Positions 1 to 8,291 of a stretch of DNA of 64,000 nucleotides are shown here, one piece after another (the first letter of the stretch is position 1; each line of letters opens with the position of its first letter). Source of the DNA: Mycobacterium sp. (GTDB lineage: Bacteria; Actinomycetota; Actinomycetes; Mycobacteriales; Mycobacteriaceae). Made by a program: the position numbers and the translations under genes. Under the pieces are notes generated by a model, which saw only the letters and a list, made by a program, of their open reading frames with translations, was not told the origin of the DNA and made no database searches. Location of the stretch: contig NZ_PKEK01000039.1 in assembly GCF_002863225.1 (NCBI RefSeq), positions 124,001-188,000 of the forward strand, read 5' to 3'.

Positions 1-1
1 G

Positions 2-1795
2 CAGACCAACCTGCTGCCACCCACGATTGCCGTCCGCGTCGGCGAACGACCCCGGCCGCTGCCCGGAGCCGCCCGGTTGATCGCGGACAACGGCGACGAG
101 TTCGCGGTCCGCGACGAACTGCCCTCGGACCTGTCACCGGGCTGGTACCGGCTGCATACGGCGACGGGCGGACAAGCGACCGTCGTAGTCGCGCCGCCCA
201 AGCTGCCGCCGACGCCGAATACGTGGGGGTGGATGCTGCAGCTCTACGGCGTTCGCTCGCAACGATCCTGGGGCGTCGGCGATCTGGGTGACCTGAAGGA
301 GTTCGTGAACTGGACGGCGTCTGAGCACGACGCGGGCGCGGTGCTTCTCAACCCGCTCCACGCCCCCGGGCCTACCCATCCGGTGCAACCGTCGCCCTAC
401 ACTCCGTCCAGCCGCCGCTTCGTCAATCCACTCGCCTTGCGTATCGAGGACCTCGAGGCATACCGGCGAGCCGACCCCGACACCCGTGCGGAAGTCGACG
501 CACTGCGGGTCTGGCACGGTACTGAACGTATCGATTACGACCTGGTGTGGGCTGCCAAGCGGGCGGCGCTGGAGTTGCTATGGCGTGCCGAAGGCCGCCC
601 CGACTCGTCGACTCTCGAAGTGTCCCAAGGTTTGCGCGATTGGAGTACCTACTGCGCGCTGGCCGAACGCCATGGAGGTCGCTGGACTCAATGGCCCGAG
701 CCGTTACGCCACGTCGGCGGGTCAGCGGTGGCGGCAGCACGGCGGCAGTTGGCGCCGCGGGTCGCGTTGCACGCCTGGATTCAACAGCAGTGTGCAGCGC
801 AGCTGAGCGCGGTACGCGAGGTGGCGCACGATGCCGGGATGGCCATCGGCTTGATCCACGATCTCGCGGTGGGCGTCGATGCCGCGGGCGCCGATGCGTG
901 GGCACTTGCCGATGTGCTTGCCACGGGCGTGACGGTCGGGGCGCCGCCGGACAACTACACGCCGGCGGGCCAGGACTGGGGGCTGCCACCCTGGCGGCCG
1001 GATCGCCTGGCCGCCACCGGTTATCGCGGGTTACGCGACATGCTCGAGGCCGTGTTGGGCCATGCCGACGGCCTCCGGATCGACCACGTGGCCGGGCTGT
1101 GGAGGCTGTGGTGGGTTCCGCCGGGTGACGGTCCCGACCGTGGGACCTACGTGCATTACGACGCGAACGTCATGCTGGCCGTCATCGCGTTGGCCGCCCA
1201 CCAGGCCAAGGCCGTCGTCATCGGCGAGGACCTCGGCACCGTTGAACCGGAAGTGACGCAGGCACTGGCGGACAACGAGATGCTCGGATGTGCTGTGTCG
1301 TGGTTCGTCCGCGACGAGAGTGCGCCCGGTCAACCGCTACTACCACCGGCGCAGTGGCCGAAGCGCGCAGCCGCCAGCATCTCCACGCACGACCTGCCCA
1401 CCGCGGCAGGATTCCTGCGAGGCGAGCATGTGCGGGCTCGCGCTGAACTCGGGCTGCTGAAGGATGTCCCGGCCGAGCAAGCGGCGGCCGACAAGGAGCG
1501 CGCTGAATTGTTGGATATGCTGCGATCCTTGAACCTGTTGCCGCCCAACGACAGTCAAACCGAACCGGACGAGGCGACCATCATCACCGCCATGCACCGG
1601 ATGCTGGCGTCGACGCCGAGCCAGGTGAAGCTGATCTCGCCCTACGACGTGATCGCCGAGGCGCGACAACCCAACCTGCCCGGCACGATCGACGAGTACC
1701 CCAACTGGCGACTGCCCCTGCCGGTGACTCTCGAGGAACTCCGCGCCGAACCCCGAGTCACCGCAATTGTCAACGCTTTTCGAAGCAACCATTGA
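2..1795 (+). CDS. malQ: 4-alpha-glucanotransferase (amylomaltase), 5' end outside window
   Basis: GH77 disproportionating enzyme that transfers alpha-1,4-glucan segments in cytoplasmic maltodextrin and glycogen metabolism. The frame is open from base 2, so the gene starts upstream; about 597 residues are visible and actinobacterial MalQ proteins usually have about 700. Family landmarks are clear: SQRSWGVGDLGDL near the start of the catalytic barrel, the nucleophile region GLRIDHVAGLWRLWW, and the acid/base region VIGEDLGTVEPEV. The C-terminal part ISPYDVIAEARQPNLPGT is also typical. A hairpin 35 bases downstream is a likely terminator shared with the convergent CsbD gene. Identity is secure; only the N-terminus is missing. 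Confidence 0.95.
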   Translation, partial: QTNLLPPTIAVRVGERPRPLPGAARLIADNGDEFAVRDELPSDLSPGWYRLHTATGGQATVVVAPPKLPPTPNTWGWMLQLYGVRSQRSWGVGDLGDLKEFVNWTASEHDAGAVLLNPLHAPGPTHPVQPSPYTPSSRRFVNPLALRIEDLEAYRRADPDTRAEVDALRVWHGTERIDYDLVWAAKRAALELLWRAEGRPDSSTLEVSQGLRDWSTYCALAERHGGRWTQWPEPLRHVGGSAVAAARRQLAPRVALHAWIQQQCAAQLSAVREVAHDAGMAIGLIHDLAVGVDAAGADAWALADVLATGVTVGAPPDNYTPAGQDWGLPPWRPDRLAATGYRGLRDMLEAVLGHADGLRIDHVAGLWRLWWVPPGDGPDRGTYVHYDANVMLAVIALAAHQAKAVVIGEDLGTVEPEVTQALADNEMLGCAVSWFVRDESAPGQPLLPPAQWPKRAAASISTHDLPTAAGFLRGEHVRARAELGLLKDVPAEQAAADKERAELLDMLRSLNLLPPNDSQTEPDEATIITAMHRMLASTPSQVKLISPYDVIAEARQPNLPGTIDEYPNWRLPLPVTLEELRAEPRVTAIVNAFRSNH

Positions 1796-1830
1796 AAAGC
1801 AGCTCAACAGAGCCCGGACACGCGAAGAAC

Positions 1831-1858
1831 GGGCGGAACCCGCGCATCGGGCCCGCCC
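1831..1858. terminator. Bidirectional hairpin between malQ and CsbD gene
   Basis: GGGCGG (1831-1836) pairs with CCGCCC (1853-1858), and inside it CCCG pairs with CGGG around a 5-nt loop. It lies between two convergent stop codons and has no long T run, as is common in mycobacteria. Confidence 0.55.
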
Positions 1859-1877
1859 GCCTTCGCGGTTCAACTGG

Positions 1878-2108
1878 CTACTCGGCGGCCTTCTGGCGGG
1901 CCTCGGCGGCTTTCTCGGCCGCCCGGGCGGCGTCGGCCTCTGCCTCTTTTTTGGCAACGTCACGAGCGGCCTCGGCCTTGTCCTGCTGAGCCTTGCCCTC
2001 TTGGCGAAGAGTTTCGTTGTCGGTCACCGTGCCGATGACCTCTTTTGCCTTGCCTTTGACGTCTTCCACGACGCCCTTGACTGCTGCTTCGGGTCCGCTG
2101 TCGCTCAC
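1878..2108 (-). CDS. CsbD-like stress protein, 76 aa
   Basis: Small, highly charged protein of the CsbD family, known as general-stress proteins of unknown biochemical role. The N-terminal part (VKGVVEDVKGKAKEVIGTVTDNE) has the family pattern, followed by a long Ala/Lys/Glu-rich helix (residues 40-76) that probably forms a coiled coil. The GTG start follows a GAAAGGA ribosome site. A second CsbD gene lies at 41122-41295 but lacks the long helical tail. A weak SigF-like -10 (GGGTAC) is seen about 35 bases upstream, without a good -35. Confidence 0.8.
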   Translation of the reverse strand: MSDSGPEAAVKGVVEDVKGKAKEVIGTVTDNETLRQEGKAQQDKAEAARDVAKKEAEADAARAAEKAAEARQKAAE

Positions 2109-2282
2109 CGGGTTGTCCTTTCTTTTTTAGGTGGCCGTTCTGTACCCATCTCCGCGTCTCTTTTCACCTGGTATCGCGAGCCGATTTTTCGTGATCGTCA
2201 TCACGGCCGCCTGATGGCGCGGTCCCGGGTGGTCTCGACCGACGCGGATCCGCCGCGGGCCCACTAATCCGCGGGCGTGTCT

Positions 2283-3872
2283 TCACCCGGTGGGCAGGGT
2301 GAGCCGAAATTGAGCTCCGCCGTCGTGCGCTAGGCAGACGAGGTCGCCGCCGTGGGCGCGGGCCAGCGCTCGTGCGATCGGCAGGCCCAAGCCGGCTCCA
2401 CCGTGGTCGCGAGTGCGGGCGGTATCCAGCCGCACCAGGCGCTCGAAGACGCGTTCGCGTTCATCCTCGGGAATGCCGGGACCGGTGTCTGTGACCGTCA
2501 CGACGGCGAGATCTTCACCAGCGCTGGACTCTTGACGATCCAGGTGGATGGTGATGAGCCCGGCGCCGGGGGTATGCCGGCGAGCATTGTCGAGCAGGTT
2601 CGACAAGACCTGTGCCACGCGGGTCGCGTCGGCCCGAATCCCGAACTCTGTCAATCCAGTTCGGGTAACGGTCAGCTGGGGCGCCAGCATGGCGGCGCGG
2701 TCGGCCTCGGCATCGACGATCGTCGCGATATCGGTGGGTTGGACGTCGAGCGGCAGCCCCGCGTCGATACGACTCAGGTCCAGCATGTCGGCGACAAGAC
2801 GCGCCGCGCGGCGGGCGTCGGAGATCAGCAAGGTCGCGCGGCGGTGCTGGCGGAGCCCCGCGGAGTCGGTGTCGTCGTCGCTGACGTTGCTGGCGAGTTG
2901 TTCGGCGGCGACCTGGATTCCGGCAATCGGAGTGCGTAGTTCGTGAGCGGCGTCGACCAGGAAGCGCCGGGTCGCGGTCTCGGCTCGCTGCGCGGTTTCC
3001 GCGGCGTGCTGGGCGCGCCGTTCGGAGGTTTCCAACACGTCGAGCATGCCGTCGAATGCGCTTGCGGCGCGGCCGAGTTCAGTATTGTCGCGGTCCGGAT
3101 TCAGGCGTAGACCGCGATCTCCGGTGGTGATGTCTTTGGCAAGTGCGGTGAGCCGCTCGAGTGGTCGTAACGCCACCCGACTTGCGGCCACCAGCAGGGT
3201 GGCCGCCACCGCGAGGGTGATCAGCCCGGCAACGATCATCAGCCGGCGCAATTGTCGGGTGACCTGCGTGGTCTGCGAGGTGTCGGCGACCAGGATCAGG
3301 CGCGCTCCGCCGGGAAGCGGGTGCACGACGGCCGTGGCGGTGGATTCCGGTGGCGGTGGCCCGCCGGGTGGTGGCGGCGGCGGTCGCTCGCCGAATGGCG
3401 GCGGTGGCGCGCCGAACGGTGGCCCCCACTCTGGAGGAGCCGGCGCATCCGGTGCGGCCGGGCCCGGTGGCCCCGGTGGTCGGTGCCACCAGGGCGGCCC
3501 CGCGGGCGGAGGTGGCGGTGGGGGTGGTGGCAGCAGAGGTGTCGCCGGCCCGGCCGTGGTGTCCGGTCTGATCGCGGGGTCGCCGTAGGTCGCGCCCTGT
3601 CCGGTGATCAGCAGGGCTCGGATGCTGCCTCCGTTCAGTTCGGCGGCGATCTGGCTCGGCGCGGTGTGGGCGGCGACGAGCGCATCGGCGCGGGAGGTGG
3701 TGGCGACCAGCCTGTCGTTGAGGTTTCTGCGGGCTTGCGCGTCCAGGCTCACGTCGATGACGACGCCGAGAGCGAGCATCAGCAAGGTCAGCAGACCAAC
3801 CACGATGAGGGTTACCCGACGCTGCAGCGACGGGGTCGCCGTCGTGGCCCGATCCGGTACGGGCAATGTCAT
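2283..3872 (-). CDS. Two-component sensor histidine kinase with proline-rich sensor loop
   Basis: Membrane histidine kinase of 529 aa. TM1 is at residues 20-42, an extracytoplasmic region at about 43-210, TM2 at 211-231, HAMP at 232-285, HisKA with phospho-acceptor His310 (DAAHELRTP), then an HATPase domain with N box SNLLDNARRHTPG and G boxes VTDTGPGIP and GGAGLGLPIA. The extracytoplasmic region contains an unusual Pro/Trp/Gly-rich stretch (about 113-176). The start codon overlaps the stop of the upstream response regulator (ATGA), so the two are translationally coupled. Architecture resembles mycobacterial TrcS/TcrY kinases; I do not assign a specific orthologue. The proline-rich loop echoes the divergent gene at 4739-5374. 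Confidence 0.93.
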   Translation of the reverse strand: MTLPVPDRATTATPSLQRRVTLIVVGLLTLLMLALGVVIDVSLDAQARRNLNDRLVATTSRADALVAAHTAPSQIAAELNGGSIRALLITGQGATYGDPAIRPDTTAGPATPLLPPPPPPPPPAGPPWWHRPPGPPGPAAPDAPAPPEWGPPFGAPPPPFGERPPPPPPGGPPPPESTATAVVHPLPGGARLILVADTSQTTQVTRQLRRLMIVAGLITLAVAATLLVAASRVALRPLERLTALAKDITTGDRGLRLNPDRDNTELGRAASAFDGMLDVLETSERRAQHAAETAQRAETATRRFLVDAAHELRTPIAGIQVAAEQLASNVSDDDTDSAGLRQHRRATLLISDARRAARLVADMLDLSRIDAGLPLDVQPTDIATIVDAEADRAAMLAPQLTVTRTGLTEFGIRADATRVAQVLSNLLDNARRHTPGAGLITIHLDRQESSAGEDLAVVTVTDTGPGIPEDERERVFERLVRLDTARTRDHGGAGLGLPIARALARAHGGDLVCLAHDGGAQFRLTLPTG

Positions 3873-4612
3873 GACCGTGGTGGTTGCAAGCGGTAACCGA
3901 TGCCGCGGACCGTCTGCACAATGCGCGGTCCGTGGGCTTCCAGTTTGCGGCGCAGACTGCTGATGTGCACCTGGGCAAGGTTTGTGTCGTAGGCGTCATA
4001 GCCCCAGACCGCAGTGAGAATCTGTGCGGCGCTGACGATCCGGCCGCGCTGCTCCACCAGAAAAGCCAATAGCCGCAATTCGGTGGCGGTCAGTTCCAGA
4101 GGATGACCACCGCGAGCGGCGAGGCCGGCCCCGACGTCCAGGGTGAGATCGTCGACCTGGATCACCTGCGGCAGGCGCCCGCGTCGGCGCAGCACTGCGC
4201 CGACCCTGGACACCAGTTCGGCCAGTTCGAAAGGCTTGACGACGTAGTCGTCGGCACCCCCGTCGAGTCCGCGTAACCGGTCGGGCAGGCCGTCGCGAGC
4301 GGTGATCAGCACAATCCCGGCGTCTCCCCAGGCCCGGATGACGTCGATCAGGGTGAATCCGTCTCGCCCGGGCAGCATCACGTCGAGCACCACCAGGTCC
4401 GGGCGCACGCCGTCCAGGACCGTTTCCAGGCCGTGTCCGTCGGGCCGGGAGTCGGTGTGATACCCGACGTCGGTCAAGGCTTCGGCGACCATCTCGCGAA
4501 TGGTTTCAGAGTCCTCGACCACCAGTACCCGTGGCACGCCGGCGCTGAATTTTCCCGCCGCAGGCGCAGCGGAACGGCGGCTTGGTGGCGCGGCGCGGGA
4601 GCGATCGAGCAT
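3869..4612 (-). CDS. OmpR/PhoB-family response regulator
   Basis: 247 aa. Receiver domain at about 27-140 with acidic pocket VVEDSE, phospho-acceptor Asp77 (VVLDVMLPGRDG) and the conserved Lys126 (DYVVKPFEL). A winged-helix DNA-binding domain occupies about 150-245 (ELTATELRLLAFL, VHISSLRRKLE, VRGIGYRL). The N-terminal 25 residues look non-conserved, so translation might begin further in. It is cotranscribed with the downstream kinase through a 4-base overlap. The intergenic region to the divergent proline-rich gene holds an 8-bp inverted repeat that could be its operator. Confidence 0.93.
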   Translation of the reverse strand: MLDRSRAAPPSRRSAAPAAGKFSAGVPRVLVVEDSETIREMVAEALTDVGYHTDSRPDGHGLETVLDGVRPDLVVLDVMLPGRDGFTLIDVIRAWGDAGIVLITARDGLPDRLRGLDGGADDYVVKPFELAELVSRVGAVLRRRGRLPQVIQVDDLTLDVGAGLAARGGHPLELTATELRLLAFLVEQRGRIVSAAQILTAVWGYDAYDTNLAQVHISSLRRKLEAHGPRIVQTVRGIGYRLQPPRS

Positions 4613-4645
4613 GGTCCATTGTTAGCGCCGCGATCCTGAAATGGG

Positions 4646-4680
4646 TCTGAAGATCTGCCGTGCCGGCCGCGTTCTTCAGA
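4646..4680. promoter_or_regulatory. Inverted repeat in divergent promoter region, possible response-regulator operator
   Basis: TCTGAAGA at 4646-4653 and its exact reverse complement TCTTCAGA at 4673-4680, centre to centre 27 bases, lie between the response-regulator start (4612) and the divergent proline-rich gene (4739). AAAT and ATTT flanks extend the symmetry loosely. Assignment as operator is inference from position. Confidence 0.4.
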
Positions 4681-4738
4681 TTCACCTCAATTTCGCTGCC
4701 TAGCTTCCGTGGTATCGACCACCGAAGGGACACATGCG

Positions 4739-5374
4739 ATGACAACCGATGACAACGGGATCGAACACGTCGGCGACCACGACTCCGGAGCCGAGGAGAG
4801 CCATTCCGACCGGGAGCTGACGTCGACGGAGGCAGATCTGCCGGAGGCGAGCCCGGCCCAGACTGGAAGTCCGCGCCGTCGCCGATGGGTTGGCCTCGGT
4901 GAAACGTCGCGCCGGCGTCCGGTGCTGGTGCCGATCAGTGCAGGCGTGGCGGGACTGGTGGTGGGTGCGGGTGTGACGGCGGCGCTCTTCACCGCCGGCG
5001 CCCCTCCCACTCCCGCGCTGTCGGCTGCCGACGCACCTCCTGCGCCTGGCGCCATCGCGTTCCCGCCGCGAGCCTGGGCAGGTCCGCCCCCGCTGCACGG
5101 CCCGCGGGGCCTCGACTACCCGCCGGCACCGCCGCCCGCGTGGGGTCCACCGCCTCCGCCGGCGTGGGGTCCACCGCCTCCGCCGGCGTGGGGTCCGCCG
5201 CAGCCCGGTTGGGGTCCACCGCCGCCTCCAGGATTGGCACCGCCCCCGGCCGGTCCCGGTGCGCCGCCCCCACCCGGGTGGGGTCCGCCGCCACCGCCGC
5301 CGGGCGGCCCACAACCACTGCCGATCGGTCCGCCACCGCCGGGCCCCGGTGCACCCCCGCCGCCTCCGGGCTGA
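4739..5374 (+). CDS. Proline-rich single-pass membrane protein
   Basis: About 211 aa. An acidic N-terminus (1-50) is followed by a basic stretch and one membrane segment (about residues 66-92, VLVPISAGVAGLVVGAGV onward). The outer half is built almost entirely of Pro, Gly, Trp and Ala, including PPPPPAWGP repeats encoded by a 24-bp tandem DNA repeat. The ATG at 4739 follows GAAGGGA and is preferred to the GTG 30 bases upstream. The gene is divergent from the two-component system, whose kinase has a similar proline-rich outer loop. No enzymatic domain is recognisable; a cell-wall-spanning or sensing partner role is only inferred. A small membrane gene follows 36 bases downstream. Confidence 0.8.
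   Translation: MTTDDNGIEHVGDHDSGAEESHSDRELTSTEADLPEASPAQTGSPRRRRWVGLGETSRRRPVLVPISAGVAGLVVGAGVTAALFTAGAPPTPALSAADAPPAPGAIAFPPRAWAGPPPLHGPRGLDYPPAPPPAWGPPPPPAWGPPPPPAWGPPQPGWGPPPPPGLAPPPAGPGAPPPPGWGPPPPPPGGPQPLPIGPPPPGPGAPPPPPG
5138..5200 (+). repeat. 24-bp tandem coding repeat, about 2.5 copies
   Basis: The unit GCGTGGGGTCCACCGCCTCC plus GCCG occurs exactly at 5138-5161 and 5162-5185 and starts a third, diverged copy at 5186. It encodes AWGPPPPP units, so the array is a candidate length-variable site within the proline-rich gene. Confidence 0.8.
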
Positions 5375-5410
5375 ATCCATCAACCGCTGGTAGCCGAAGG
5401 AGTGCTGTCC

Positions 5411-5677
5411 ATGCTGCTGTTTCTGCTCGCCGTTGTCGCGGTCGGGGCCTTTTGGGCCGGACAACAAAGCCGCCCTCGTCCTCCTGCCAACGTGACGCGT
5501 GGTCCGGTCACCCCGGACCCGCGTCACGACAAGGTCGCTGACGACTCGTCCGCATCGATGTGGCCGTGGGTTGTCGTCGTCACGCTGCTCGGCGTGCTGG
5601 TGTTAAGTGTAATCGGCGGCGGGACAGCCATCTTCGGTGATCCGGGCGGCGTGTTCACCGGGCTGCTGGGGCCGTGA
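5411..5677 (+). CDS. Small two-TM membrane protein, unknown function
   Basis: 88 aa with an N-terminal hydrophobic segment (LLFLLAVVAVGAFWAG) and a second one near residues 45-68 (WPWVVVVTLLGVLVLSVIGG), separated by a polar linker. The ATG at 5411 has GAAGGAG eight bases upstream; a GTG nine bases earlier is less well placed. It probably shares a transcript with the proline-rich protein. No family recognised. Confidence 0.6.
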   Translation: MLLFLLAVVAVGAFWAGQQSRPRPPANVTRGPVTPDPRHDKVADDSSASMWPWVVVVTLLGVLVLSVIGGGTAIFGDPGGVFTGLLGP

Positions 5678-5839
5678 TGATCCGTCACCAGGCACGGTAG
5701 GGCAACAGACCAACCAGAGATCGGTGCGCCTCCTGATGGGGCGCGGTGCCCTGACAGGCATTACGGTCATCGTTGCCGCACCTTGTCGCGTGTCGGGGTT
5801 GGTCATCATCGCCTGCGGGCGCGGGGAGGAGCTGGACGG

Positions 5840-7099
5840 GTGAGTGCGGCAGTGGCGGAGTCGCTTTCGGCTCTGCTGTTACTGATAGTGCTGGCGGCCG
5901 CGGTGATCCGTCCATTCGGGTGGTCCGAGGCCGTCTTCGCGGTACCCGCGGCGGCCATCGTGGTGGGTGTGGGGGCGGTCTCGATAAGTGACGCGCGAAG
6001 CGAAGTATCTGAGCTTGCCCCGGTGGTGGCTTTCCTCGCTGCCGTGCTGGTGCTATCCCAATTATGTGGCGCCGAGGGGCTTTTCGATTGGTGCGGGGCC
6101 TGGATGGCGCATGCCTCAGGCGGGACGCCGCGGCGGCTGTTGGTCGCAGTGTTCGTCGTCGCCTCGATCGTGACCGTTGTCTTCAGCCTCGACGCCACGG
6201 TGATGTTGCTCACCCCGGTGGTGGTCGCCACCGCGTCACGGCTGCGGGTCAACGCCCGCCCGCATCTGTATGCGTGCGCCCACCTTGCCAACAGTGCATC
6301 GCTGTTGCTGCCGGTGTCGAACCTGACCAACCTGCTGGCTTTCAAAGCCAGCGGGTTGAGTTTTGTGCGGTTCGCGGCACTGATGGGCTTGCCGTGGCTG
6401 GCCGCCATCGCGGCCGAATTCTTGGTGTTGCGGTTCTTCTTCTCCGCCGACCTCGCTACGAGCGACATCGCCCGGCCGACGGAGGAGCCGACACCCGCCC
6501 CGCCGTGGGCGGCAATCATCACTGTTGCTGCCACGCTCGCGGGATTCATTGTCGCTCAAGCGTTTGGCGTCAGCCCCGCCTGGTCCGCCGCTGCCGGCGC
6601 CGGGTTCTTGTCCGTGCGGTCGCTGGTGTTGAAGAGGGCGAGCTTCGCGACGATCGTACGAGCCGTCGAACTGCCGTTCCTGGTGTTCGTGCTCGCCCTG
6701 GCGGTGGTGGTTCGGGCGCTGATCGACAACGGACTAGGGGCACACCTCCACGACTGGCTGCCGCACTGGGGCGGGCTGGCGGGATTGCTGGGAATCGCCG
6801 TCGTGTCAGCGGTTGCGGCCAACGTCGTCAACAACCTGCCCGCGGTGCTGATGCTGATCCCGATAGCGGCTGGTGCCGGGCCCGCCGTAGTGCTGGCGGT
6901 GCTCATCGGCGTCAACGTCGGGCCCAATCTCACCTACACCGGATCGCTGGCCACCATGTTGTGGCGGCGGGTTTTACACCAGCACGGCCAGAAGACATCC
7001 TTCGGCGAATTCACCGTGGTGGGCGCGCTGGCCACACCCGCCGCCCTGATCGCGGCCGTCGCCGCGCTGTGGGCGTCGTTTCAGCTGATCGGACCGTGA
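5840..7099 (+). CDS. ArsB/SLC13-type membrane transporter
   Basis: 419-residue polytopic protein with about eleven hydrophobic segments, resembling the ArsB/NhaD ion transporter superfamily. Useful landmarks are the two re-entrant-like regions SNLTNLLAFKASGLSF and ANVVNNLPAVLMLIP with GVNVGPNLTYTGSLATML, which are characteristic of ArsB-like permeases. Substrate (arsenite, or other anion or organic acid) cannot be read from sequence, and no ArsR or ArsC gene is adjacent. The GTG at 5840 follows GGGGAGGA and gives a start directly before the first membrane segment. A DMT-type gene follows 74 bases downstream. Confidence 0.8.
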   Translation: MSAAVAESLSALLLLIVLAAAVIRPFGWSEAVFAVPAAAIVVGVGAVSISDARSEVSELAPVVAFLAAVLVLSQLCGAEGLFDWCGAWMAHASGGTPRRLLVAVFVVASIVTVVFSLDATVMLLTPVVVATASRLRVNARPHLYACAHLANSASLLLPVSNLTNLLAFKASGLSFVRFAALMGLPWLAAIAAEFLVLRFFFSADLATSDIARPTEEPTPAPPWAAIITVAATLAGFIVAQAFGVSPAWSAAAGAGFLSVRSLVLKRASFATIVRAVELPFLVFVLALAVVVRALIDNGLGAHLHDWLPHWGGLAGLLGIAVVSAVAANVVNNLPAVLMLIPIAAGAGPAVVLAVLIGVNVGPNLTYTGSLATMLWRRVLHQHGQKTSFGEFTVVGALATPAALIAAVAALWASFQLIGP

Positions 7100-7173
7100 G
7101 TGACACCGCCGAGCCGGCCGAACGCCGGCGTGCGACGAATAGCCAAGTGACACCCGAACGAAGGAGTTTGAGA

Positions 7174-7626
7174 ATGACGCCCACGAGCACGCTTTGGCTG
7201 TTCCCATTGATCGCGGCAGGAGGTGCGCTGCAGGCCGTCGGTGGTCCGATGAACAACACCCTTCGGGTTTCGCTGGTGAACCCCTGGCTGGCAACGCTGG
7301 TGTCGTTCGGACTCATCGTGCCGGTCTTCCTCGTCGTTGCCGCGGTGTTCGTGCGACCGTTCCCGACCGCCGCCGGCATCGCCGGAATGCCATGGTGGGC
7401 ACCGCTGGGCGGAATCGTCGGGTCGCTGGCGGTGGTGTGCGGCTTGCTGTTCATCGGCACGATCGGCGCCGGCGCCTACGCCGCACTGACCGTCAGCGCC
7501 AACCTCGTGACCTCGTTGGTGATCGACCACTTCGGCTGGCTCGGCGTCCCGCCGCACCCCATCACGCCGTCGCGCATCATCGGTGCGCTGGTGCTGGTGA
7601 CGGGGGTCATCCTGATCACCCGGTAG
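7174..7626 (+). CDS. YdcZ/DUF606-type DMT superfamily membrane protein
   Basis: 150 aa with four to five membrane helices, matching the single-domain YdcZ branch of the drug/metabolite transporter superfamily: GGALQAVGGPMNNTLR near the start and GIVGSLAVVCGLLFIGTIGAGAY in the middle. Such half-size transporters generally act as dimers. The ATG follows AAGGAG with normal spacing. Another long open frame covers this region from 6064, but its upstream part is a shadow of the ArsB-like gene. Substrate unknown. Confidence 0.8.
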   Translation: MTPTSTLWLFPLIAAGGALQAVGGPMNNTLRVSLVNPWLATLVSFGLIVPVFLVVAAVFVRPFPTAAGIAGMPWWAPLGGIVGSLAVVCGLLFIGTIGAGAYAALTVSANLVTSLVIDHFGWLGVPPHPITPSRIIGALVLVTGVILITR

Positions 7627-7685
7627 CCGGCACCACGTGCAGTCGCGCTGTGCCGCAATGTAATCGCCTGCAGGCGTCGGCCGGG

Positions 7686-7710
7686 GTTGTCGACAGCTGT
7701 GAATGGGTAG
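7686..7710 (+). promoter_or_regulatory. Candidate SigF promoter for the 63-aa protein
   Basis: GTTG (7686-7689), 15-nt spacer, GGGTAG (7705-7710). The predicted transcription start lies about 40 bases before the ATG at 7759. One mismatch from GTTT and one in the last -10 base. Confidence 0.5.
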
Positions 7711-7758
7711 CCACTGCTGTGTCGCAGACGCCTGCGGCGTGCAATCAGAGAGGCAACG

Positions 7759-7950
7759 ATGTCTGCACAGGACAGCACAGCGGAGAACTCCGGCGGCGAT
7801 TCCAGCAATGCCGCGGAGCAGACTCAGCGAGCAGCAGAACAATCCGATCGAGTCGGGAGTTACAGCCCGGAGCAGTATCCCGAGGATCCCAGCGCCGCCA
7901 CTCCGCCACTGGATGATGAGAGCGCGTCCGAACCACCCAAAAGCGACTAG
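7759..7950 (+). CDS. Small acidic hydrophilic protein, 63 aa
   Basis: Composed mainly of Ser, Glu, Asp, Gln, Ala and Pro with no hydrophobic core, so probably intrinsically disordered. The ATG follows GAGAGGC, and a SigF-like promoter sits about 50 bases upstream, which raises the likelihood that it is real. Similar short acidic stress proteins are common in mycobacteria, but I cannot name a family. Confidence 0.5.
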   Translation: MSAQDSTAENSGGDSSNAAEQTQRAAEQSDRVGSYSPEQYPEDPSAATPPLDDESASEPPKSD

Positions 7951-7977
7951 AACGGTGAAACCCGTTTGCCGCTGGCG

Positions 7978-8286
7978 TCATGTGGTGAGCAGGTAACGGG
8001 CGATCGCGTCTTCGTCCCAGGAGATACCGTTGCCGGGTTCGGAAGTAGCTGTCAGACAACCACTGTGAGGGCGCAATGGGTGCGCGAGGATCGGTTCGGC
8101 GAGCCGAATGTATTCGAGGTAGCCCGGCTGCGCCACCAGCGGCATCAGGTGGGCGCTGGTCTCGTGGAACAAATGCGAAGACAGCGGCACGTGCGCGGTG
8201 TCGCATAGCGCCGCGGCGGCGAGCCAGCCGGTGACGCCCCCTGTTTTCATCAGATCCAGCATCGCGAGGTCCGCCGCATCACTGCG
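7978..8286 (-). pseudogene. 3' fragment of an enolase-superfamily (mandelate racemase/muconate lactonizing) gene
   Basis: The encoded segment KTGGVTGWLAAAALCD, then SSHLFHETSAHLM and a conserved end region SEPGNGISWDEDAI, matches the C-terminal quarter of mandelate-racemase-like enzymes. That quarter includes the strand 6 GGVTG and strand 8 SSHLFHE regions. The same frame continues upstream as RSDAADLAMLDLMK and then loses similarity where the oppositely oriented MmyB-like fragment begins. The catalytic barrel lysines and metal ligands are absent, so this cannot be an active enzyme. It is interpreted as the relic of a deletion. Confidence 0.7.
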
Positions 8287-8291
8287 AAGCG

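Noticed and set aside
1767..2267. 166-aa plus-strand frame opposite the CsbD gene
   Set aside because: It is the antisense shadow of the CsbD gene, with no ribosome site and no recognisable domain.
6064..7173. Long plus-strand frame continuous with the DMT transporter
   Set aside because: This part is an out-of-frame reading of the ArsB-like gene, Arg-rich and without domain; the transporter begins at the ATG at 7174 after AAGGAG.
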